A stretch of DNA of 7,875 nucleotides from JBDZUZ01 sp040255445 (GTDB lineage Bacteria > Planctomycetota > Phycisphaerae > Phycisphaerales > UBA1924): positions 1 to 7,875 of the forward strand of contig JBDZUZ010000166.1 in assembly GCA_040255445.1 (NCBI GenBank), read 5' to 3'. The notes under the pieces are model-generated. The model made no database searches. It saw nothing but the letters and a program-made list of their open reading frames with translations, and had not been told where the DNA came from. Of the stretch, positions 1 to 5,297 are shown piece after piece. Each line of letters opens with the position of its first letter. Positions within the stretch are counted from its first letter, which is position 1. The position numbers and the translations under genes are program-made.

Positions 1-15
1 GGCGGAGGCTCGTGT

Positions 16-46
16 GCGGTTCGCGGGCGTTCGTGTTAGGAACCGC
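16..46. repeat. Inverted repeat just downstream of yidD
   Basis: GCGGTTC at 16-22 pairs with GAACCGC at 40-46, giving a perfect 7-bp stem around a 17-nt loop. It lies 6 nt past the yidD stop codon (minus strand). It could fold in the mRNA of the leftward operon, but no U-rich run follows the stem in that direction and the loop is long, so it is a poor candidate for an intrinsic terminator. Nothing else is recognisable in bases 1-51. In many genomes yidC follows yidD, and the window stops before that can be checked. Confidence 0.3.
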
Positions 47-51
47 CAACC

Positions 52-378
52 TTAGCCGCCGGGGCCCGCCGCGTCATCAGCGGGCGCGTTTTCACGCGGC
101 GGGACCGGGTCGTACCCGCCTTTCACGAAGGGGTTGCAGCGGAGGAGGCGGAGGAGTGTGAGCCACGCGCCGCGGATGGGGCCGTGCTGGCGGAAGGCCT
201 CGACGCCGTAGTGGGAACAGGTGGGGTAATAGCGGCACTGCCCGCCCATGAAGGGCGAGAGGGTGTACTGGTAGAGGCGGATGAGCGCGATGAAGGGGAC
301 GCTCCCCCACCGCTGCCAGCGCGGGAGCGCGGGCGGGGACGGGGATGGGGCGCGGGGGGTCTGATCAGTCGCCGGCAT
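52..378 (-). CDS. yidD: Membrane protein insertion efficiency factor YidD
   Basis: YidD is a small membrane-associated protein that aids YidC-dependent insertion of inner-membrane proteins; it is known next to rnpA in most bacteria. The 108-residue product carries the family pattern from about residue 28 to 93: an amphipathic IALIRLYQ segment, S41-P42, C48-R-Y-Y-P, PTCS (52-55), Y57, E60, G70/W72, R80-C81-N82-P83, and the closing G87-G-Y-D90-P-V-P93. The three conserved cysteines C48, C54 and C81 are present. It is longer than E. coli YidD (85 residues) because of a proline-rich N-terminal extension of about 25 residues and an acidic, glycine-rich C-terminal tail. The ATG lies inside the end of rnpA (14-nt overlap, different frame) without a clear Shine-Dalgarno sequence, which points to translational coupling. 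Identity is very secure; the exact start is less so, because the first 25 residues are low-complexity. Confidence 0.95.
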   Translation of the reverse strand: MPATDQTPRAPSPSPPALPRWQRWGSVPFIALIRLYQYTLSPFMGGQCRYYPTCSHYGVEAFRQHGPIRGAWLTLLRLLRCNPFVKGGYDPVPPRENAPADDAAGPGG

Positions 379-811
379 CGCTGGGATTCTCGGCGCGGGC
401 GGCGCGGCGTTGCCAGTCCTTGTGGCTGATGATGACCAGCGACATGAGCAGGTCCTGGTACTCGGAGAGCGTCAGCGGCTCGTGGGCCACGGCGGAGACG
501 ACCAGGTCATACCCGCCGTCGGTCGGGCCGGGCAGATCGGCGCGGATCAGGCGGAAGGCCTCGCGGATGTGCCGCTTGAGGAGGTTGCGGCGGACAGCGC
601 CGCCGACGCGGCGGCTGATCGAGAGGCCCAGGCGGTGGCCGTCGGCGGTGTTGGGCTTTGAGAAGAGCAGCAGCGGGCCGCGGCTCTTGCGCATCCGCGC
701 TTCGAAGACGGCCTTGAACTCGTTGGCGTGGGTGATGCGGTCGGCGGGGCGGAAGGTGAGCCGCCGGCGCGGGGCTTGATTGGACGGGCCGCCCTCAGCT
801 GGCGCGGTCAT
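365..811 (-). CDS. rnpA: Ribonuclease P protein component RnpA
   Basis: RnpA is the protein subunit that binds the RNase P RNA and helps it remove 5' leaders from pre-tRNAs in the cytoplasm. The 148-residue product has the diagnostic RNR signature at about residues 60-87: R60-L-G-L-S-I-S-R-R-V-G, then A72-V-R-R-N76, K79-R80 and R83-E84-A-F-R87. Before it comes the usual N-terminal stretch (L18-T-F, R25-I, F32-K...F36) that forms the central cleft. E. coli RnpA is 119 residues; the excess here is about 15 residues at the N terminus and an arginine-rich C-terminal tail. The ATG overlaps the TGA of the upstream membrane-protein gene (ATGA, 808-811), and no good Shine-Dalgarno is visible, so translation is probably coupled. 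rpmH, the normal upstream neighbour, is absent here. Confidence 0.96.
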   Translation of the reverse strand: MTAPAEGGPSNQAPRRRLTFRPADRITHANEFKAVFEARMRKSRGPLLLFSKPNTADGHRLGLSISRRVGGAVRRNLLKRHIREAFRLIRADLPGPTDGGYDLVVSAVAHEPLTLSEYQDLLMSLVIISHKDWQRRAARAENPSDAGD

Positions 812-1416
812 GCCCCGGCCTGACTCTGGGACGCGGAACGGGGCGTCGCGGCGGGGAGCAGGCCGATCAGGATCAGCAGCGCGCCGCCGATCAGCACCCA
901 GCGGCGGGTCTTCTCGCCGGTGACGAGCTTCGACAGCCGCGTCTCGACGGGCTGGTATTCGGGCAGCTGCAGGGCCGGGGGCTCGAGGGCGGGGAAGACG
1001 GAGGCATCGAGGGCCGAGGCGGGTGTCGAGCCGGGGAGGGCCATGCGGTCAGCGGGGAGCTTGTTGAGCTGGCTGGCGACGAGGGCGATCACGAGGGTGG
1101 GCTCGCGGCGTTCGAGGGCGGCGAGGTACTCCTCGTAGCGGGCGATGCGTTCGAGGCGGTGTTCCTCGATGGCGACGGCGCGGTCGCGGAGGTAGCGGGC
1201 GTGATCGAGCCGCGCCGAGGCGGGGATGAGGATGCACGCGGCCAACAGCGCCAGGCCGGCGGCCAGGAAGAGCCAGCCGGGATCGATGATGGCGAGGTTG
1301 GAGCGGGGCTGCGGCACCGTTCTAACAGTATCGGGCCGGACGGGCCGCGGACCCCAGTTCGGACGCGGCGGGCTGGGGGGCGGATCAGTTGCCGTCGCCG
1401 CGGCCGGGGCGGGCAT
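808..1416 (-). CDS. Unrecognised protein with two membrane segments, upstream of rnpA
   Basis: I do not recognise the family. The 202-residue product has a proline-rich N-terminal region (1-45), a first hydrophobic segment (about 47-66, P46-G-W-L-F-L start), a charged and probably helical stretch rich in Arg/Glu (about 68-118), an Ala/Pro/Leu linker (about 119-160), a second hydrophobic segment (about 172-190, flanked by K169-T-R-R) and a short polar tail. This suggests an inner-membrane protein with a soluble loop of about 100 residues; the location is inferred only from hydrophobicity. Its start overlaps the end of the serine hydrolase gene by 32 nt, and its stop overlaps the rnpA start by 4 nt, so it lies in the middle of the transcript. 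An internal GTG (1315-1317, codon 34) would remove most of the low-complexity N terminus. Neither start has a convincing Shine-Dalgarno. Confidence 0.75.
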   Translation of the reverse strand: MPAPAAATATDPPPSPPRPNWGPRPVRPDTVRTVPQPRSNLAIIDPGWLFLAAGLALLAACILIPASARLDHARYLRDRAVAIEEHRLERIARYEEYLAALERREPTLVIALVASQLNKLPADRMALPGSTPASALDASVFPALEPPALQLPEYQPVETRLSKLVTGEKTRRWVLIGGALLILIGLLPAATPRSASQSQAGA

Positions 1417-2893
1417 CGCGCTGGTCGGGTTCCTGGGCGGCGAGGTTGATGACGTTGCGGGCGATCTCGATGGTGCGTTCCTGATCGATGCCCTTGGTGG
1501 GATCGTTCATGGTGAGGGAGATCGTGTACCACGCGCCGTCGGACCGCTCGAGGAGCCAGGTCAGGTTGATGACGCCCGGCTCGGACCCGCCCTTGAAGCC
1601 GATCGACGGCCACTGCTCGCGGTCGAAGGGGATGCCGGGGTTGAGTCGGAGGGCCTGTCCCAGTTGGGCCATTCCGTCGAGCTTCTCGAGGCGGCGGAGG
1701 TCGGCCATGACCATCGAGCAATCCTCGACCGAGGCGAACCACTCGAGTTCCTTGACGTAGCGGGGCAGGACCCAGGTCGCCGCGCCCGCGAGGTTGGGCG
1801 TCTGGGAGCCGACGGCGCCGTCGGGGGCGAGCATGGCGCGGCGGTCGGGCTCGGCGGCGGCGATATAGGCCTTGGTGATCTCCTGGTCCTCGCCGAGCTT
1901 GAGGTTGAAGAGTTCGCGGGTCGAGAGGAAGGGCTTGTTGAGGCCGGGGGTGGTGTGGAGCGGCGTCATGTACGCCTCGACCTTCTCGCGTCCGACCAGG
2001 TGGAGCAGGTGGTCGGTGGCGGTGTTGTCGCTGATCGAGATCATCAGGTTGGCGTACTGCGTGAGCGGGAATTCCTTGCCGGCGTCCTCATTCTGCATCT
2101 TGCCGCTGGGGAGGCTCTTGCGGGCGTCGTCGATCGCGAGAGTCTGGTCCCACGCGAGTTCGCCGGCGCGGACAGCCTCGGCCACCGCGCCCAGGACATA
2201 GAGCTTGAAGGTGGAGCCCACGCCCAGGGGCAGGGTCTCGTTGCGGGTGTAGATGGGCAGGAGGCGGTCGCGCTTCGTCGCATCGTCATCGGGGATGAGC
2301 TGATAGACGCCGACGGACAGACCGGATCCGTAGGGCGAGAGCTTCTCATCGAGCTGCTCCCAGTCGCCGGGCATGCCGGTCGAGGGCGCGATGTGCGGCT
2401 GGACGAGCAGGCCGGTGATCTTGTGCGACTCGTCGTGCACGGCGACCATCAGGCTGTACATGCGGCGGGGGTCGCCGCCGGAGACGATCGCGACGATCGA
2501 GTGGGGCTCATCGCGGTCGATCTGCTCGAGGCGGATGGAGTTGTCGGGGAAAAGCTCGGCGCGGAAGCGTTCGAGCGTGGCAAGGAAACTCGCGGGCGGG
2601 ACCTGGCGCAGGAACTGCTCGTGAAAGGTCTGGGTGAGGTCGCCGGGCTCCGCGCCGCGGAAGAGCGAGAGGGCCCAGGCGAGCTTGTGGCCCGCGGGAG
2701 AGTTGGGGACGACAGCGTTGTCATCGGGGTGCTGCTTGGGCGGCGGCTGAACCGGCGGCGCCAGGTCGGGCGGCGGCGCATCGACGACGGGCTGGGGCGG
2801 GTCGCCGGCGGGCTGGTGCGCGGCGGCGGTCTGGAGGGCCGCGAGCTGGGCAAGAAGACACACGGCGAGGCCTGCGAGATTGCGGAGTTTCAT
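1385..2893 (-). CDS. Secreted serine hydrolase, class A beta-lactamase fold (ORF12/LpqF-like, two domains)
   Basis: Counting from the ATG at 2893 (502 residues), residues 1-25 form a clear signal peptide (MKLR, a hydrophobic core, then TAAA before HQ), followed by a proline-rich linker (about 26-66). A small domain (about 67-166) resembles the N-terminal isomerase-like domain of ORF12 from the clavulanic acid cluster and of mycobacterial LpqF. A class A beta-lactamase-like domain follows (about 180-485). Its active-site motifs are all present: S227-T-F-K230 (SxxK), S288-D289-N290 (SDN) and K434-G-G-S437 (in place of KTG). The clear omega-loop ExxLN of true class A beta-lactamases was not found, so antibiotic hydrolysis is not implied; an esterase or peptidase-like role in the envelope is possible but unproven. 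The 2893 start is preferred over the ATG at 2905 because GGAG lies 6 nt before it and the signal peptide then begins with MKLR. It is the first gene of the leftward operon. Fold assignment is strong; substrate is unknown. Confidence 0.88.
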   Translation of the reverse strand: MKLRNLAGLAVCLLAQLAALQTAAAHQPAGDPPQPVVDAPPPDLAPPVQPPPKQHPDDNAVVPNSPAGHKLAWALSLFRGAEPGDLTQTFHEQFLRQVPPASFLATLERFRAELFPDNSIRLEQIDRDEPHSIVAIVSGGDPRRMYSLMVAVHDESHKITGLLVQPHIAPSTGMPGDWEQLDEKLSPYGSGLSVGVYQLIPDDDATKRDRLLPIYTRNETLPLGVGSTFKLYVLGAVAEAVRAGELAWDQTLAIDDARKSLPSGKMQNEDAGKEFPLTQYANLMISISDNTATDHLLHLVGREKVEAYMTPLHTTPGLNKPFLSTRELFNLKLGEDQEITKAYIAAAEPDRRAMLAPDGAVGSQTPNLAGAATWVLPRYVKELEWFASVEDCSMVMADLRRLEKLDGMAQLGQALRLNPGIPFDREQWPSIGFKGGSEPGVINLTWLLERSDGAWYTISLTMNDPTKGIDQERTIEIARNVINLAAQEPDQRDARPGRGDGN

Positions 2894-2979
2894 GAGCTGC
2901 TCCATGGGACCGGCCGCCGTCTGGATGCGGGGCGTGGGGTAGGGGATGGTCTGGGCGGTGCGTCTACACTCGTGGCGAT
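2894..2979. promoter_or_regulatory. Divergent promoter region between serine hydrolase and KS1
   Basis: This 86-bp gap must drive, or lie just inside, two divergent transcripts. On the plus strand, TACACT at 2965-2970 is a fair -10 box; a start point about 7 nt further would leave almost no leader before the KS1 ATG at 2980. No good -35 hexamer is seen at the expected distance. No convincing -10 is visible for the minus strand, and no operator-like palindrome stands out. Confidence 0.35.
2900..2903 (-). promoter_or_regulatory. Shine-Dalgarno deciding the serine hydrolase start
   Basis: GGAG on the minus strand, 6 nt before the ATG at 2893. The alternative in-frame ATG at 2905 has no purine-rich site upstream, so the downstream ATG is the more likely start. 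Confidence 0.6.
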
Positions 2980-4425
2980 ATGCAGCGACGCGTTGTCATC
3001 ACTGGTCTTGGCGCGGTGACGAGTCTGGGAACGGGAATGGCCCCATTGTGGGAGGGTCTCGTCGCCGGCCGTTGCGGTCTGGATCGTGTTACGCGGTTTG
3101 ATCCTTCCGCGTTCCGCTGCCGCGTGGCGGGCGAGGTCAGAGACTACTCCGCGAAGGACTTCGTGCCAAAGAGCTACCGCAAGGCGACGAAGGTGATGGC
3201 TCGCGACACGGAGCTGGCGGTCGGCGCGGCGAAGCTCGCGGTCGACGATGCCGGGCTGGTGACGCGGGCGGGCGTGAACGACGGTCAGGGCGCGGAGACG
3301 ACCTATCCGGCGGGTCGGCTGGGGTGCCAGATCGGCGCTGGTCTGATCGCCGCGGAGACGGATGAATTGAGCATGGCGCTGGCGACGGCGCGGGACAACT
3401 CGATCGAGGACGAGGCCGTCAAGCGGATGGGCGGCTTCGACTACCGGGCCTGGGGCACGGTGGAGCCGGCCGCGGGCGTGGGCGGGCGCGGGCCCAAGGG
3501 GGCCATCGGCAACCTGCAGCCCCTGTGGATGCTCAAGTATCTGCCAAACATGCTCGCCTGCCACGTGACCATCATCCACGGGTGTGAGGGGCCGAGCAAC
3601 ACGATCACGTGCGCCGAGGCGAGCGGGCTGCTCTCGATCGGCGAGTCGGCGCGGGTGATCGAGCGGGGCGACGCCGATGCGTGCCTGGCCGGGGGCGCCG
3701 AGTCGAAGGTCAACCTGATGGGGATGATGCGGGTCGATCTGGCCGGCCGGCTAGCCGAGACCCCCGATGGCGCGGACGCGGCCGGCTTCGTGCGGCCGTT
3801 CGATCCGGAGAGCCCGGGCTCGGTGGCGGGCGAGGGCGGCGGGATCGTGGTGCTCGAGGCCTTGGAGACGGCGAAGGCGCGCGGCGCGAAGCCGTACGCG
3901 GAGATCGTCGGGTTCGGAGCGGGGCATTCGTCGCCGCCGATGATCCCGCCGCTGGACGGGCCGATCGGGACTGGACGGGGCGGGAGCGGCCGGGCCGGCG
4001 AAGCGGGCGACGACAACGACGGCCTGACCTACGCGATCGAGGCCGCGCTGGCCGATGCCGGGATCGGCGCGGGCGAGATCGACGCGGTGGTGCCGCAGGC
4101 GGTCGGCGTGCCGAACCTGGACGCGGCGGAACTAGGGTCTCTCAAGAAGACGCTGGGCGCCCGTCTCGCGGAGATCCCGCTGATCACGCTGGCGCCGGCG
4201 ATCGGCGACTGCTTTGCCGGCAATGGCGGGCTGCAGCTCGCCGCGGCGGCGATGAGCCTGCGGGAGCAGCGGGCGCCGGCGCGGATCCACGGGGGCCGGC
4301 CCGCGGCGCGTGTGCTGGCCGGGCAGGCGGCATCTGAGCCGAGGGCTATGCGGAACATCCTGGTCTGCTCGTCGTCGCTGGGCGGGCAGAACGCGGCGGT
4401 CGTGGTGCGGCGGATGGATTCTTGA
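2980..4425 (+). CDS. Catalytically dead ketosynthase-fold protein (KS1), chain-length-factor-like
   Basis: The 481-residue product is a member of the FabF-type beta-ketoacyl synthase (thiolase fold) family. The N terminus (R3-R-V-V-I-T-G-L-G-A-V-T, then the F40-D-P-S-A-F region), the G204-P-S region, V271-R-P-F-D, G284-E-G-G-G and the C-terminal S466-L-G-G-Q-N471 all fit. The catalytic residues do not. Aligned without gaps to FabF (GPSISIATACTSG), the nucleophilic Cys position is Glu213. The AHGTxT His is Gln373 (P-Q-A-V), the Lys of the KSxxGH motif is Ala405, and its His is Asp410 (G-D-C-F). A nearby Cys211 is two positions out of register. In type II polyketide systems the chain-length factor (KS-beta) is a KS homologue whose Cys is replaced, usually by Gln, and which pairs with an active KS. 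An active KS (KS2) follows 872 bp downstream, so a partner or scaffold role is inferred. It is about 70 residues longer than FabF, mainly from an insertion near residues 95-185. The start has no clear Shine-Dalgarno, but the ITGLG motif begins by residue 7, so little variation is possible. Confidence 0.88.
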   Translation: MQRRVVITGLGAVTSLGTGMAPLWEGLVAGRCGLDRVTRFDPSAFRCRVAGEVRDYSAKDFVPKSYRKATKVMARDTELAVGAAKLAVDDAGLVTRAGVNDGQGAETTYPAGRLGCQIGAGLIAAETDELSMALATARDNSIEDEAVKRMGGFDYRAWGTVEPAAGVGGRGPKGAIGNLQPLWMLKYLPNMLACHVTIIHGCEGPSNTITCAEASGLLSIGESARVIERGDADACLAGGAESKVNLMGMMRVDLAGRLAETPDGADAAGFVRPFDPESPGSVAGEGGGIVVLEALETAKARGAKPYAEIVGFGAGHSSPPMIPPLDGPIGTGRGGSGRAGEAGDDNDGLTYAIEAALADAGIGAGEIDAVVPQAVGVPNLDAAELGSLKKTLGARLAEIPLITLAPAIGDCFAGNGGLQLAAAAMSLREQRAPARIHGGRPAARVLAGQAASEPRAMRNILVCSSSLGGQNAAVVVRRMDS

Positions 4426-4593
4426 GGGATTAGTATCGGGCGCGGCGAGGGGCCGGAGGTGGCCCGGGAGCCGCGGGGACGGAACACTTGGGCGGCGAGA
4501 TCCGGATCGACCGCCCGGGCCCACCGGCCTGATCGCGACGACGAACGACTGACCAGACAGCGGACGGTTTCTCTTACAGGCTTCTACGAACTC

Positions 4594-4599
4594 GGAGGT
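4594..4599 (+). promoter_or_regulatory. Strong Shine-Dalgarno of the GxxExxY-like gene
   Basis: GGAGGT lies 8 nt before the ATG at 4608. It is the best ribosome binding site in the window. It matters because it shows that the glycine/histidine-rich N-terminal tail of the next protein is translated and is not an over-extended reading frame. Confidence 0.75.
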
Positions 4600-4607
4600 T
4601 CTCGACA

Positions 4608-5231
4608 ATGCCGCAGGAACACGGTCGGGGCGACTATCGGAGTGGTGGCGGGTATGGCGGCGGCGGACGCGGCGGGCACGGCCGCGGCGGCGGGCATAGT
4701 GGTGGGCATGGGGGTCACGGCGGCGGCGGGCACGAGCGGCGGGGCATCCCGCTTTCGGATCTGCCCCCGGAGCTGACCGAGAGCTCGCGCAAGGCGATCG
4801 GGTGCGCGATCGAGGTGCACAAGGCGCTGGGCCCGGGCTACGACCGGGCGACATACGCCGCGGCGCTCCGCATGGAGCTCGACGGGCAGGGCATCCCGTA
4901 CAAGGTCGATCATGTGATCCCGGTGAAGTACCAGGACAAGAAGATCGGCGAGGTGGTCGCGGACATGTTCGTCGAGGACCGGTTCATCCTCGCGGTGATG
5001 TCGCGTCCGGGCGAGGTGGGGACCTACGAGCGGCTCGCGCTGCGGGCGCAGCTCAAGGCGGCGGACCTGGACCTGGGCCTGATCATCAACTTCGCCGAGC
5101 GTCGTCTGAAGGACGGGCTCGTGCGTGTGCTCAACATCGACAAGATCAACGCCGAGCGCGATGAGGGCCACGACGAAGATGGCCACGACGACGAGGGCGG
5201 CGAGTACCACGACTTCGACGACCGGGGCTGA
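4608..5231 (+). CDS. GxxExxY-like protein (PD-(D/E)xK-type fold) with lost signature residues and charged tails
   Basis: Residues about 55-178 of this 207-residue protein match the GxxExxY family, whose members belong to the PD-(D/E)xK nuclease superfamily and have no well-established role. The matching parts are L56-T-E-S-S...I64-G-C-A-I-E-V-H-K-A-L-G-P-G, then L91-D-G-Q-G, V106-K-Y, A118-D119, and G157-L-I-I-N-F162 followed by L167-K-D-G-L-V-R-V. The naming motif is G77-Y-D-R80-A-T-Y83, with Arg in place of Glu. The usual VELKA strand, holding the nuclease-like Glu and Lys, reads I127-L-A-V-M-S132, so both are gone. The conserved HxAQ before the last strand is also lost. The core is flanked by a tail with 23 Gly in residues 6-42 plus several His and Arg, and by a C-terminal tail (182-207) with 13 Asp/Glu and 3 His. 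It sits 182 bp after KS1 and 66 bp before KS2. The 4426-4607 gap shows no gene. Fold identity is good; it is unlikely to be an active nuclease; its function is unknown. Confidence 0.85.
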   Translation: MPQEHGRGDYRSGGGYGGGGRGGHGRGGGHSGGHGGHGGGGHERRGIPLSDLPPELTESSRKAIGCAIEVHKALGPGYDRATYAAALRMELDGQGIPYKVDHVIPVKYQDKKIGEVVADMFVEDRFILAVMSRPGEVGTYERLALRAQLKAADLDLGLIINFAERRLKDGLVRVLNIDKINAERDEGHDEDGHDDEGGEYHDFDDRG

Positions 5232-5253
5232 ATCCGCGGGTCGCGACAGGATC

Positions 5254-5273
5254 CGGCGCGGGCAACGGCGCCG
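5254..5273 (+). terminator. Weak hairpin between the GxxExxY-like gene and KS2
   Basis: CGGCGC (5254-5259) pairs with GCGCCG (5268-5273) around an 8-nt loop, and a T-rich run (tctttctt, 5279-5286) follows after a 5-nt gap. This could be a leaky terminator or an mRNA-processing structure that changes KS2 levels relative to the genes before it. The gap between stem and T run, and the high background GC, make it weak. Confidence 0.25.
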
Positions 5274-5289
5274 ACGGGTCTTTCTTGGC

Positions 5290-5293
5290 GGAG
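5290..5293 (+). promoter_or_regulatory. Shine-Dalgarno of KS2
   Basis: GGAG lies 4 nt before the ATG at 5298 (extended as GGCGGAG). The spacing is slightly short but usable. It supports the ATG at 5298 as the start, consistent with the KS N-terminal motif beginning at residue 8. Confidence 0.55.
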
Positions 5294-5297
5294 ATTC

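Noticed and set aside
812..1384. rpmH (ribosomal protein L34) upstream of rnpA
   Set aside because: No short frame with the lysine/arginine-rich L34 pattern is visible on the minus strand here; the space is filled by the membrane-protein gene.
1226..3019. 597-codon plus-strand open frame, longer than the gene opposite it
   Set aside because: It lies antisense to the hydrolase and membrane-protein genes, its translation is Gly/Val/Glu/Ala-rich with no family motif, and the opposite strand has a signal peptide and SxxK/SDN/KGG motifs. Long antisense frames are expected at this GC content.
3610..3612. Cys211 of KS1 as a displaced active-site nucleophile
   Set aside because: The GPS-to-SG distance equals that of FabF and KS2 without gaps, putting Cys211 two residues early, and the partner His and Lys residues are also missing.
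2980..4425. KS1 as a frameshifted or decaying pseudogene
   Set aside because: The frame is open end to end, KS landmarks occur in one frame from N to C terminus, and substitutions are confined to catalytic sites, which fits altered function better than decay.
4450..4465. GGGCC/GGCCC hairpin 24 nt after the KS1 stop, considered as a terminator
   Set aside because: Only 5 bp of stem and no T run; such pairs arise often by chance in this GC-rich sequence.
4641..4740. G-rich GGC-repeat tract as a separate DNA repeat or regulatory element
   Set aside because: It is explained as the coding sequence of the Gly-rich tail of the GxxExxY-like protein, in frame after a strong Shine-Dalgarno.
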